Part shown: one piece after another, positions 18,453 through 25,867 of the stretch
Layout of the letters: every line of letters starts with the position of its first letter
Numbering within the stretch: position 1 is the stretch's first letter
Source: an uncultured Eubacterium sp.
GTDB lineage: Bacteria; Bacillota; Clostridia; Lachnospirales; Lachnospiraceae
Assembly (NCBI GenBank): GCA_900550135.1
Contig: URQO01000017.1
Location: 1 to 30,032, forward strand
Length of the DNA stretch: 30,032 nt
Reading direction: 5' to 3'
Program-made: the position numbers and the translations under genes
Notes under the pieces: generated by a model
Told to the model about the DNA's origin: nothing
Seen by the model: only the letters and a program-made list of their open reading frames with translations
Database searches by the model: none

Positions 18453-18934
18453 TATTCCTTTGTACTAACTTCTATATTTCCTGAACATTTGACAATGCTG
18501 TTTGCCGGTATGTCACAATCAACCACACAACCTGCGCCAATTACTACATTGTCTCCAATAGTCACACCTTTTAGTATCACAACATTTGTTCCAATCCAGC
18601 AATGCTTTCCGATTTTTGTTTCTCCTGTGCTATATCCCTGGTCTTTTAAGGATTGCTGCTGATTTCTGAACTTGTGATTGTGGTCATACACATGGCTGTT
18701 TGAGCCAAATATTGTTCCTTCACCTATTACAACGTGTTCTAAAGAATTGATTGAACAACCATTGTTGAAAAAGCAATTGTCCCCAATGTCAACCTTGCCA
18801 CCTTCTATTGCAATATGGAATTCATTTCTCCATGTTGTACCTTTTCCGATTTTTAGTTTACTGCCATATATCAGTTTGTATGCCAGTTTTTTTACTGCCG
18901 CTTTTATATGGCACCACAATTTTATTACCTTCAA
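18452..18934 (-). CDS. Hexapeptide-repeat (LbH) O-acetyltransferase
   Basis: A 160-residue left-handed beta-helix protein of the maltose/serine acetyltransferase-like group. Hexapeptide repeats run from about residue 25 to the end (IGDNCFFNNGCSI, VVIGEGTIFGSN, IGKHCWIGTNVVI, VTIGDNVVIGAGCVV). YDHNHKF carries the His expected in the active site. It would move acetyl from acetyl-CoA to a sugar hydroxyl or amino group in the cytoplasm, on a nucleotide sugar or lipid-linked intermediate. The usual GNPA-type ending is replaced by CSGNIEVS. I place the start at a TTG (18932-18934), preceded by AAGGGGG at eight bases; no ATG fits as well. It lies between two EpsF-like paralogues. Confidence 0.88.
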   Translation of the reverse strand: MKVIKLWCHIKAAVKKLAYKLIYGSKLKIGKGTTWRNEFHIAIEGGKVDIGDNCFFNNGCSINSLEHVVIGEGTIFGSNSHVYDHNHKFRNQQQSLKDQGYSTGETKIGKHCWIGTNVVILKGVTIGDNVVIGAGCVVDCDIPANSIVKCSGNIEVSTKE

Positions 18935-18984
18935 TGTGTCCGCCCCCTTATGTATATTCTTACTTCAATTTTGTTTCTGCTCAT
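18931..18984 (-). CDS. Possible 17-codon leader peptide before the acetyltransferase
   Basis: A short frame starts ATG at 18982-18984 and ends TGA at 18931-18933, reading MSRNKIEVRIYIRGRTH. Its stop overlaps the TTG start of the acetyltransferase by two bases. Its ATG lies in the 3' arm of a perfect hairpin. Nothing proves translation. It would fit translational coupling or a simple chance frame. Confidence 0.25.
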   Translation of the reverse strand: MSRNKIEVRIYIRGRTH

Positions 18985-19005
18985 AATTATTTTCCAATAA
19001 TTATG
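18982..19005 (-). other. Perfect 10-bp hairpin in the leader of the acetyltransferase gene
   Basis: CATAATTATT is followed by a four-base loop and AATAATTATG, a perfect inverted repeat on either strand. On the transcribed minus strand the loop is GGAA. It lies between two EpsF-like genes, about 50 bases before the TTG start. No U-run follows, so it is not a standard terminator; it may stabilise or process the messenger RNA. Confidence 0.5.
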
Positions 19006-19053
19006 TCCGTATTTTTCTAAATTTTATTAATCAAATGATTTGTATGCCTATTT

Positions 19054-20223
19054 TTATTTCGCACAACTTTCATAAAATGTCTCAAGTTGTTTTGCATTGT
19101 CTTTTATGTCAAAACCTTTGTCTTTTACCATTTGATGCATTTTTTCTCTATCCAGCGTGGTATGACTAAAGAAAATAATTTTATTTGCCCAGTCTTCCAC
19201 GTCACCGTCCAGTGCCTGATACTGTAGTTCTTCTGTTACGTTGACTTTATAATCTATTACATCTGATACTACTTCTCTTGTTCCAAGAGCCTGAGCCTCC
19301 ACCAGTGTTACCGGAAATCCTTCACTTGTAGATGGCATTACCAACACATCTATTGCGTGTAATAGTTTATCAATGTCATCTCTCACTCCAAGCCACCGGA
19401 CCTTTGATTCAAGTCCGTATTCTTTGATTTTCTTCTGTACCTGTTTTTTGTACTTTTGCTCACGCTTTGATTTTCCACCACCTATTAACAAAAGTCTGCT
19501 GTCAGGTCTTTGGTTATTAACATTTCCAAAGATTTCTATTAACTTTAGTTGATTTTTTTCAGGAACCAATCTTCCAATATGTCCCACTACCAGTGTATCA
19601 TCTGACACTTTCAGATTTTTTCTCTGCTGTTTTCTGATATTTTCTCTATATACAAACTTTTCTGTGTCCACAGCATTTCTCATAATAATAACGCTGTTTT
19701 TTGCCACATTTTTCACTGCTTCTTCCATGGTTATGCACTGAACGTTTTTTCCAAACAACCATCTTGCAGGGCCTTCACTGCAGGCAAACATATGAGTGTA
19801 TGTTCCCTTTAACTGTTTTTTACACCATATTCTCTGTAGCTGCTTTATACCCTGTTTTTTAGGAACTGAATGGGCATGGACTATTCTTGTTTTAACGCCC
19901 ATTTCCTTTGCAATCTTTAGTGGAAAACAACTTCGTTCCTCCAAATTAGAATGAATAATTGTATATTCAGGATGTTTTTGCAAAAATTGTCTAAATTCCT
20001 TTTTGTACTTAATTATGCTTCCGGGTTTTATTGGACTGATGTAATAAATTTTGCTTCCAAGTTTTTTAATTTCAGATTCATAATCTGCCTTACCCTGGCG
20101 GTTTATCATAAAGTCCATTTGTATTTTTTCTCTATCAATGTTTTTTAGATAATTCATCATTATAGTTTCAGCACCGGCTCTATCCATCACCGTAATTAAA
20201 ACTAACACTTTTATTTTTTTCAT
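19054..20223 (-). CDS. EpsF-like family 4 glycosyltransferase
   Basis: A 389-residue GT4 enzyme, paralogous to the one at 17328-18452. Shared features are VLITVMDRAGAETIMMNYL at the start, IIHSNLEERSCFPLKIAKEM, and the HAHSVP loop. The donor domain has GRLVPEKNQLKLIEI and an intact E-x7-E in STSEGFPVTLVEAQ. The following residues are ALGTREVVSD, where most relatives have AxGLPxVxSD, a small oddity next to the nucleotide-sugar site. It carries an insertion near residues 160-175 relative to its paralogue. The gap to the acetyltransferase downstream is 119 bases and holds a hairpin. Confidence 0.9.
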   Translation of the reverse strand: MKKIKVLVLITVMDRAGAETIMMNYLKNIDREKIQMDFMINRQGKADYESEIKKLGSKIYYISPIKPGSIIKYKKEFRQFLQKHPEYTIIHSNLEERSCFPLKIAKEMGVKTRIVHAHSVPKKQGIKQLQRIWCKKQLKGTYTHMFACSEGPARWLFGKNVQCITMEEAVKNVAKNSVIIMRNAVDTEKFVYRENIRKQQRKNLKVSDDTLVVGHIGRLVPEKNQLKLIEIFGNVNNQRPDSRLLLIGGGKSKREQKYKKQVQKKIKEYGLESKVRWLGVRDDIDKLLHAIDVLVMPSTSEGFPVTLVEAQALGTREVVSDVIDYKVNVTEELQYQALDGDVEDWANKIIFFSHTTLDREKMHQMVKDKGFDIKDNAKQLETFYESCAK

Positions 20224-20234
20224 CTCTTACACCT

Positions 20235-21356
20235 TCAATTTTCTTTATACTTATTTTTTGTTATACCAATTTTTCTTTGTAGATTTTCCATATACAATTC
20301 TTTATATCTGTCAATCAGATTCCTACTATTGTAATGTTCTTCAATTGCTTTTCTTGCATTTTTTATTAAATTTGTACTGTTATTATTTTTTACCTGATTT
20401 ATTGCTTCAATGAACTCATCAATATTATCACATATATATCCTGTTTCTCCATTGTGAATAACATCTCTGTTTCCTAATACATTGCTAACTATACACACTT
20501 TTTTCATGCACATGGATTCTAATACCGATATTGGAAGTCCTTCCCACCTTGATGTAAGCAAAAATGCGTCCCCCTCCTTTGCCATATCATAAATACCATT
20601 TCCATGAATCCAGCCTGTTACGGTAATGTTTTTGCTTGTAAGCTGATTTCTCATATCTCCATCACCTATCCATACGAATCTTATATCCGGCATTCTTTCT
20701 GCTATTTGATTGAAAAGTTCCGGATTTTTCTGATAGTTTATTCTGCCTATTGTATATACTGTAAATGGATGGTTACCTGGTTTTTCTTTATTTTTTTTCA
20801 ATACTTTATCCATTTTTTCTATGTTTATGCCATTGCTTATAAATGTAGTCTTCTTAGACACATCAAGGCTCTGCTCCCACTCGCTTTGACCACAGGCGAC
20901 TGTTATGCAATCTTTTCTTCCACATATTTTTTCTATTGCTTTATATATTTTTTTCTTTTTGTTTGAGATATTTTCCATAAGAAAGCTATAGCCATGAGGC
21001 GTGTAAAACATTTGTCCACATTTCTTTGTGAACATTAATCTGCCTATGGCTCCTGCTTTTGATGAGTGAGTATGAATAACATCGGGCTGTATAGATTTTA
21101 TAATTTTTCGCAACTCAAAGTAAGCCCCGCCATCTTTTTTTAGACTAATACCACGGGTAAAATTATTTACTCTTATCAATTTTATTTTTTTGTCAAAGTA
21201 ATCTTCATAGTTTGTAGGTGTTTTCTGGCGCAAGCCAAATGCAATGGTAACATCAAATTCGTCACACATACCATTTGCAAGTTCTACCAGATATGTAAAA
21301 ACACCGCCGCCCATTGCTTCTACAATGTGCAGTACTTTCACTTTTTTCTTATCCAC
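20235..21356 (-). CDS. EpsD-like family 4 glycosyltransferase, first gene of the long operon
   Basis: A 373-residue GT4 enzyme beginning VKVLHIVEAMGGGVFTYLVEL, the N-terminal glycine loop typical of EpsD/CapM-like transferases. It has IHTHSSKAGAIGRL and YTPHGYSF in the acceptor domain, GRINYQKNPELFNQI in the donor domain, and an intact E-x7-E in SRWEGLPISVLESM. In several clusters enzymes of this type act early, on the first lipid-linked sugar; that role is inferred here. The start is GTG (21354-21356), with AAAGGGA six bases upstream. It is the first gene of the tightly packed AT-rich block, and the 147-base gap ahead of it carries tandem repeats. Confidence 0.9.
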   Translation of the reverse strand: MDKKKVKVLHIVEAMGGGVFTYLVELANGMCDEFDVTIAFGLRQKTPTNYEDYFDKKIKLIRVNNFTRGISLKKDGGAYFELRKIIKSIQPDVIHTHSSKAGAIGRLMFTKKCGQMFYTPHGYSFLMENISNKKKKIYKAIEKICGRKDCITVACGQSEWEQSLDVSKKTTFISNGINIEKMDKVLKKNKEKPGNHPFTVYTIGRINYQKNPELFNQIAERMPDIRFVWIGDGDMRNQLTSKNITVTGWIHGNGIYDMAKEGDAFLLTSRWEGLPISVLESMCMKKVCIVSNVLGNRDVIHNGETGYICDNIDEFIEAINQVKNNNSTNLIKNARKAIEEHYNSRNLIDRYKELYMENLQRKIGITKNKYKEN

Positions 21357-21419
21357 TTTTGTTCCCTTTCAATTTGTCCAACCAAATCAGTTATCATATA
21401 GTAGCCAAAGTATTTCTCC

Positions 21420-21485
21420 TATATATTGTTGCTTTTATATATATTACTGCTTTTTCTATATATTACTGCTTTTCTCATATTGTTG
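21420..21485. repeat. Tandem 18-19 bp AT-rich repeats ahead of the glycosyltransferase operon
   Basis: The 17-base unit TATATATTACTGCTTTT occurs identically at 21438-21454 and 21457-21473. A copy with two changes lies at 21420-21436, and a partial one (ATATTGTTG) at 21477-21485. Spacing is 18 then 19 bases. They lie between rmlC and the first glycosyltransferase gene, where the operon promoter would be expected. I cannot pick a convincing -35/-10 pair there. Copy-number change by slippage is possible. Confidence 0.7.
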
Positions 21486-21503
21486 AATTATTATTAAATA
21501 TAT

Positions 21504-22106
21504 TTAAAACTGAAATGTTTCCTTGAAGCCTTTCATAATTTTGTCCTTATCACTTAGGTTTATTGGCGTTCCATCTTCCATTGTATATCCACTAGGATCA
21601 GCTGTACCCTGGTACTCTCCCTTTATCTGTGGCCATTCTATGCCAATATCAGGATCATTCCATGCCATACCGCCTTCATCTCCCGGATGATAAAAATCTG
21701 TGACTTTGTAGCAGAACTCTGCCTCGTCACTTAATACTAAAAATCCATGAGCAAATCCTTCCGGAATATAAAACTGCTTTTTATTTTCAGCAGTAAGTTC
21801 TACTCCAAACCATTTGCCGTAAGTATTGCTGTCTTTTCTAAGGTCTACTGCCACATCAAATACAGAACCCTTTATAACACGTACAAGTTTTCCCTGTGGA
21901 AACTGTTTTTGATAATGAAGTCCTCTAAGAACTCCCTTTGTACTCATTGACTGATTGTCCTGAACAAACACCATATCAAGTCCTGCCTCGTGCATATCGT
22001 TCTGATTGTATGTTTCCATAAAATATCCACGATTGTCACCGTGTACTGTTGGCTCTATAATTACTAAACCTTCTATATCGCATTTTGTGATTTTAATCTG
22101 TCCCAT
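21504..22106 (-). CDS. rmlC: dTDP-4-dehydrorhamnose 3,5-epimerase
   Basis: A 200-residue cupin enzyme, the normal length for RmlC. It epimerises dTDP-4-keto-6-deoxy-glucose at C3 and C5, the third step to dTDP-L-rhamnose. Visible marks: GLVIIEPTVHGDNRGYFMET at the start, FVQDNQSMSTKGVLRGLHYQ carrying the active-site His and the RGLHYQ motif, then FYIPEGFAHGFLVLSDEAEF and the Tyr/Asp-containing tail FYHPGDEGGMAWNDP. AGGTAGGA precedes the ATG. It follows rmlD in the order rmlB-rmlD-rmlC, with gaps of 130-150 bases rather than overlaps. Confidence 0.96.
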   Translation of the reverse strand: MGQIKITKCDIEGLVIIEPTVHGDNRGYFMETYNQNDMHEAGLDMVFVQDNQSMSTKGVLRGLHYQKQFPQGKLVRVIKGSVFDVAVDLRKDSNTYGKWFGVELTAENKKQFYIPEGFAHGFLVLSDEAEFCYKVTDFYHPGDEGGMAWNDPDIGIEWPQIKGEYQGTADPSGYTMEDGTPINLSDKDKIMKGFKETFQF

Positions 22107-22258
22107 ATCCTACCTCTGTTTGTTTTTAATTCTGTCTTTTATTTGCTATTTCCTGCAATCAAATAATGTTGTCTGACATTTTCTCCATTTTGCTACGAAT
22201 ATTGTCTCGTATTTATATTGTTTTTGCTCCATGGTAATGTTCCGACAAGTTTATCCAA

Positions 22259-23134
22259 CTACACTAATTTGGCATCTTTTAAATATCTGCCCAGTGCATC
22301 CTGCCATGTTGGAAGTGGCGTAAATCCATTTTTTTTTAATTTGTCCTTATTCATTCTGCTGTTTGAAGGACGCTTTGCCTTTGCAGGATAAGCATCGCTG
22401 CTAACCGGTGATACTTGAACCTTGGCATACTTTTCGTCGTACTGACCTGCCTGTTTCATGATTTCTACTGTAAAATCATACCAGCTAATGTATCCACCTT
22501 CGTTTGTTGCGTGGTAGATACCATACTTGTCTGTTTCTGCCATATCTACCAAAAGTCTTGCCAAATCATATGTGTATGTAGGTGTTCCAATCTGGTCGCT
22601 AACTACTGTCAGTTTATCATGAGTCTGTCCCAGATTTATCATTGTTCTTATGAAGTTTTTGCCGTTTACACCAAATACCCATGCGATTCTAACAATGTAA
22701 TATTTTTCTAAAAGTGATGTAACTGCAAGCTCGCCCTCATACTTTGACTGACCATATACGTTTAATGGTTCTCTTTCATCATCAGGCTTCCAAGGTGTTT
22801 CACCCTGTCCGTTAAATACATAATCTGTACTGATATAAATCATCTTGGCATCGATTTCTTTGCATACCTTTGCAATGTTTTCCGTGCCCTTTGCATTTAC
22901 TGCCATTACCTTGGGAATATTTTCCTCGTCTTCAGCTGCATCCACTGCTGTCCATGCTGCACAGTGCACAACCACGTCCGGATTACATTCCTTTACTACT
23001 TTGTTTACTGATGCTTCATCAGTAATATCCATTTCTTCTATGTCCACGCCAACTGCTTCGTATCCACGTTTTGTAAGTTCATTTACAACATCATATCCAA
23101 GCTGACCTTTTACACCTGTAACTAATGCTTTCAT
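22259..23134 (-). CDS. rmlD: dTDP-4-dehydrorhamnose reductase
   Basis: A 291-residue short-chain dehydrogenase of the extended type, the usual size for RmlD. It reduces the 4-keto group with NAD(P)H to give dTDP-L-rhamnose, the last step of the pathway. The N-terminal nucleotide-binding loop is GVKGQLGYDV, followed by CNPDVVVHCAAWTAVDAAE, ISTDYVFNGQG, and the catalytic YGQSKYEGE (Tyr-x3-Lys). AAGAAGGA stands ahead of the ATG. A weak promoter-like TTGGCA lies in the gap upstream, but its -10 partner is poor. Confidence 0.96.
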   Translation of the reverse strand: MKALVTGVKGQLGYDVVNELTKRGYEAVGVDIEEMDITDEASVNKVVKECNPDVVVHCAAWTAVDAAEDEENIPKVMAVNAKGTENIAKVCKEIDAKMIYISTDYVFNGQGETPWKPDDEREPLNVYGQSKYEGELAVTSLLEKYYIVRIAWVFGVNGKNFIRTMINLGQTHDKLTVVSDQIGTPTYTYDLARLLVDMAETDKYGIYHATNEGGYISWYDFTVEIMKQAGQYDEKYAKVQVSPVSSDAYPAKAKRPSNSRMNKDKLKKNGFTPLPTWQDALGRYLKDAKLV

Positions 23135-23220
23135 GTTCTGTCCTTCTTCGTTTTATTCTCAACTATATTTGTTTGCCAAATCATTTTGCGTTAAATATAC
23201 GCTCTGCCATTATGCATAAT

Positions 23221-23290
23221 TTTTAATTATGTTCTATCTTTATCAATGTACATACTTTTTTAATTATGCTCTATCTTTGTCAACGTACAT
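23221..23290 (-). repeat. Duplicated 3' end of rmlB (two 33-base copies, 37 bp apart)
   Basis: Copy B (23258-23290) is the true end of rmlB, encoding MYVDKDRA and the TAA stop plus seven following bases. Copy A (23221-23253) lies just past the stop and would encode MYIDKDRT and a TAA. The two differ at only three of 33 positions, all transitions, and one of these is silent. Copy A has no start signal of its own. It looks like the remnant of a second rmlB end, left by recombination or partial replacement of the gene. Confidence 0.85.
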
Positions 23291-24292
23291 TTTTTCGAAG
23301 TAATTCTGATACTCGCCACTAATAATGTTCTCCCACCATTCTTTGTTGTTCAAATACCAATCGATTGTCATCTTGATGCCGTCCTCAAATTTTGTTTCAG
23401 GAAGCCATCCAAGTTCATTGTGAATCTTTGTAGGATCAATGGCATATCTCATGTCATGTCCCGGTCTGTCAGTTACATATGTAATTAGACTTTCCGGCTT
23501 GTCAAGCTGCTTTAATACTGTCTTTACAACTTCTAAGTTTGACTTTTCATTGTGTCCACCTACGTTGTACACCTCGCCAACTTTTCCTTTTCTCATAACA
23601 AGATCAATAGCGATACAATGATCCTTTACATATAGCCAGTCACGTACGTTTTCTCCTGTGCCATATACCGGTAAAGTTTCATCAGCCAATGCTCTTGAAA
23701 TAATAAGCGGAATCAACTTTTCAGGGAAATGATATGGTCCATAGTTGTTGCTACATCTTGTAATTGTAACAGGCAAGCCATATGTTCTGTAATATGCCAA
23801 TACTAAAAGATCTGCACCTGCTTTTGATGATGAATAAGGTGATGATGTATGTATTGGTGTACTTTCTGTAAAGAATAAATCCGGTCTGTCTAATGGTAAA
23901 TCGCCATATACTTCATCTGTTGAAACCTGATGATATCTCTTAATTCCATATTTTCTACAAGCATCCATCAATACCTGTGTTCCCATAATATTTGTCTTTA
24001 AAAAGATTCCAGGGTCTTCAATTGAACGGTCAACGTGTGATTCTGCTGCAAAATTTACAACAATATCAGGATGTTCCTCTTCAAATAATTTTTCTACACA
24101 TTCTTTATCTGCAATGTCACCTTTTACAAATCTAAAGTTTGGGTATTTCATCGCCTCTTCCAATGTTGCAAGATTTCCTGCATAAGTAAGTTTGTCCAAG
24201 CATATAATTCTATCTTCCGGATGTTTCTCCAGCTCCAAATATACAAAGTTACTTCCAATAAATCCTGCTCCACCTGTTACAATAATATTCAT
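23264..24292 (-). CDS. rmlB: dTDP-glucose 4,6-dehydratase
   Basis: A 342-residue extended short-chain dehydrogenase that converts dTDP-glucose to dTDP-4-keto-6-deoxy-glucose, the second step to dTDP-rhamnose. Motifs: VTGGAGFIGSNFVYLELEK (NAD binding), NFAAESHVDRSI, STDEVYGDL with the catalytic Thr-Asp-Glu, and YSSSKAGADLLV (Tyr-x3-Lys). Length is typical. AAGGAG lies at good distance from the ATG. It has its own likely promoter (24332-24360) and follows a terminator after glf, so it may start a separate rmlBDC unit. A copy of its last eight codons follows the stop. Confidence 0.97.
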   Translation of the reverse strand: MNIIVTGGAGFIGSNFVYLELEKHPEDRIICLDKLTYAGNLATLEEAMKYPNFRFVKGDIADKECVEKLFEEEHPDIVVNFAAESHVDRSIEDPGIFLKTNIMGTQVLMDACRKYGIKRYHQVSTDEVYGDLPLDRPDLFFTESTPIHTSSPYSSSKAGADLLVLAYYRTYGLPVTITRCSNNYGPYHFPEKLIPLIISRALADETLPVYGTGENVRDWLYVKDHCIAIDLVMRKGKVGEVYNVGGHNEKSNLEVVKTVLKQLDKPESLITYVTDRPGHDMRYAIDPTKIHNELGWLPETKFEDGIKMTIDWYLNNKEWWENIISGEYQNYFEKMYVDKDRA

Positions 24293-24331
24293 TTGTTTCT
24301 CCTTACGTACTAAAATATTTATATCTTTATA

Positions 24332-24360
24332 ATTTTACCATTTTAAAAGGGGATTTACAA
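24332..24360 (-). promoter_or_regulatory. Probable rmlB promoter
   Basis: On the minus strand TTGTAA (24355-24360) and TAAAAT (24332-24337) are 17 bases apart. The leader to the rmlB ATG at 24292 would be about 33 bases and includes AAGGAG. The 37-bp palindromic array ends about 20 bases upstream of the -35 element, a suitable place for a regulator. Confidence 0.5.
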
Positions 24361-24378
24361 TATTGATTGTGCCGGATT

Positions 24379-24515
24379 TGTTCCATTTTTGGAACATTCA
24401 GGAATCATTACTATTTGTCCCATATTTGGGACATTTGAGAATCATTACTATTTGTTCCATATTCAGGACATTTGAAAATCTTTGCTGAATGTTCCAAAAA
24501 TGGAACATTCAGCAA
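24379..24515. repeat. Four 37-bp units each with an 18-bp dyad
   Basis: Dyads lie at 24379-24396, 24416-24433, 24453-24470 and 24490-24507, exactly 37 bases apart. The first is TGTTCCATTTTTGGAACA and the second TGTCCCATATTTGGGACA: both arms changed together (TTCC/GGAA to TCCC/GGGA), so pairing is kept. The third is weaker, with a G-T pair and two mismatches. The fourth is extended to a perfect 15-bp stem with an AAAA loop (24482-24515), and matches the first in inverted orientation over 23 bases. Between dyads of units 1 and 2 the sequence GAATCATTACTATTT is shared. Paired changes suggest that the dyad shape matters, as protein-binding sites or RNA hairpins. Confidence 0.88.
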
Positions 24516-24562
24516 TATAAAAAGCCATCAAAATAATAGCTCTTAACCATTATTTTAATGAC
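24516..24562 (-). terminator. Rho-independent terminator after glf
   Basis: On the minus strand two 16-base arms (24547-24562 and 24524-24539) pair throughout if G-U pairs are allowed, with a seven-base loop, followed by TTTTTAT (24517-24523). The stem is AT-rich with G-C pairs at both ends. It lies 34 bases after the glf stop. The other strand also has a T-rich stretch beyond the stem, so some activity both ways is possible. Confidence 0.7.
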
Positions 24563-24595
24563 TTTCCTTTTTTATATAATTGTATGCAATTTATA

Positions 24596-25714
24596 TTAAT
24601 TTATTTCTTCTCTTACCAGATCCAAAGCTTCACGTACAATATTCTGCATGTCGAAATATTTGTACATGCCAAGTCGTCCACCGAAGATTACATTTTCTTC
24701 CTGGTCTGCAAGTGCTTTATACTTTGCATAGAGGGCATTGTTTTTTTCATCATTCATTGGGTAGTAAGGCTCGTCGCCCTTTGACCACTTTGCAGGGTAC
24801 TCCCTTGTAATAACAGTAGTTGGAATACTACCTTCGTTGCCGCCCTGACAGGCGAACTCAAAATGCTTGTGTTCAATAATTCTTGTATATGGCACTTCAT
24901 ATTCTGTGTAATTTACAACTGCGTTACCCTGATAATTCTCACAGTCAAGCTGTTCTGTCTCAAACCTAAGTGATCTGTATTCAAGTTCACCAAACTTGTA
25001 ATCATAATATTCATCAATCATTCCGGTAAATAAAACCTTGTGTGCCATAGCCTTGTATTCAGAAGGCTTTTCAAAAAAGTCTGATTCAAGCTTTACGTCA
25101 ATGCCTTCCAATAACTTGTCCACAATCTGAGTATAACCACCAATAGGAATGCCCTGGTATTTGTCATTAAAATAATTGTTGTCGTAAGTTAGACGTACAG
25201 GCAGTCTCTTTATAATAAAACTTGGAAGTTCCTCGCATGGTCTTCCCCACTGCTTTCCTGTATATCCTTCAATCAGCTTCTCATAAATATCCTTTCCCAC
25301 CATGGAAATAGCCTGCTCTTTAAGGTTTTTAGGATTGGTAATACCTGCTTCTTCCACCTGCTGTGCAATTTTTTTCTTTACTTCATCAGGAGTAACCACA
25401 CCCCACATTTTGTTAAAAGTGTTCATATTAAAAGGCAGGTTGTACAACTCATCTTTATATCTTGCAACCGGAGAATTTGTGTATCTGTTAAACTCTGCAA
25501 ACTGTCCCATATAATCCCACACTTCTTTGTCGTTTGTGTGAAAAATATGTGCACCATATTTGTGAACATTGATGCCATCTACATTTTCAGTATAAATATT
25601 TCCTGCTACATGTTTTCTTTTGTCAATAACCAAAACTTTTTTGCCGGCTTTCTTTGCTTCATAGGCAAAAATACTTCCAAAAAGTCCTGCTCCAACAACT
25701 AAATAATCATACAT
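24596..25714 (-). CDS. glf: UDP-galactopyranose mutase
   Basis: A 372-residue flavoenzyme, the normal length for bacterial Glf. It interconverts UDP-galactopyranose and UDP-galactofuranose, the donor for Galf residues. The FAD-binding start is YLVVGAGLFGSIFAYEAKK, followed by VIDKRKHVAGN and NVHKYGAHIFHTND. Further on are YTGKQWG, RLPVRLTYDNNYFNDKYQG with conserved Arg and Tyr, and the C-terminal GGRLGMYKYFDM with the substrate-contacting Arg-Leu-Gly and Tyr residues. Its own promoter and terminator make it probably a single-gene transcript between rmlA and rmlB. It implies that at least one transferase in the cluster uses UDP-Galf. Confidence 0.97.
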   Translation of the reverse strand: MYDYLVVGAGLFGSIFAYEAKKAGKKVLVIDKRKHVAGNIYTENVDGINVHKYGAHIFHTNDKEVWDYMGQFAEFNRYTNSPVARYKDELYNLPFNMNTFNKMWGVVTPDEVKKKIAQQVEEAGITNPKNLKEQAISMVGKDIYEKLIEGYTGKQWGRPCEELPSFIIKRLPVRLTYDNNYFNDKYQGIPIGGYTQIVDKLLEGIDVKLESDFFEKPSEYKAMAHKVLFTGMIDEYYDYKFGELEYRSLRFETEQLDCENYQGNAVVNYTEYEVPYTRIIEHKHFEFACQGGNEGSIPTTVITREYPAKWSKGDEPYYPMNDEKNNALYAKYKALADQEENVIFGGRLGMYKYFDMQNIVREALDLVREEIN

Positions 25715-25745
25715 AACTATTTCTCTCTTTTCCTAATTTTTTCAC

Positions 25746-25754
25746 ATTATAACA
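25746..25754 (-). promoter_or_regulatory. Extended -10 promoter of glf
   Basis: On the minus strand TGTTATAAT gives a perfect TATAAT (25746-25751) with the TG extension one base ahead. No good -35 is seen at 16-18 bases, which extended -10 promoters can do without. The leader to the ATG at 25714 would be about 25 bases. Confidence 0.5.
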
Positions 25755-25867
25755 TATATAGTCATATTGTTCTTTAACATTTTCAGATATTTTGTTGTAA
25801 AACTGCTGCCGTATAATTAACTATTTTCTTTAGAAAATGAAGTGCACAACCATAGTTTTACCGTATA

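Larger units (their letters stand above)
24293..24595. other. 303-base intergenic region between glf and rmlB
   Basis: Reading in the direction of transcription (right to left), it holds the glf terminator (24516-24562), the four-unit palindromic 37-bp array (24379-24515), a spacer, the rmlB promoter (24332-24360) and the rmlB ribosome binding site. No coding frame of note is seen on either strand. Confidence 0.8.

Noticed and set aside
18982..19005. Rho-independent terminator between the EpsF-like gene and the acetyltransferase gene
   Set aside because: The hairpin is perfect but no run of U follows on the transcribed strand, and the genes on both sides appear to belong to one operon.
23221..23253. 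Phage or integrative-element attachment site at the rmlB 3' end
   Set aside because: Duplication of a gene end can mark attachment sites, but no integrase or mobile gene lies between or near the copies, which are only four bases apart.
24379..24507. LexA (SOS) operators
   Set aside because: The Gram-positive LexA box is GAAC-N4-GTTC. Here the half-sites face the other way (TGTTCC...GGAACA) and neighbouring genes are not DNA-repair genes.
24379..24515. CRISPR array (regular 37-bp repeats)
   Set aside because: There are only four units, the spacers are similar rather than unique, the repeats are imperfect, and no cas genes are near.
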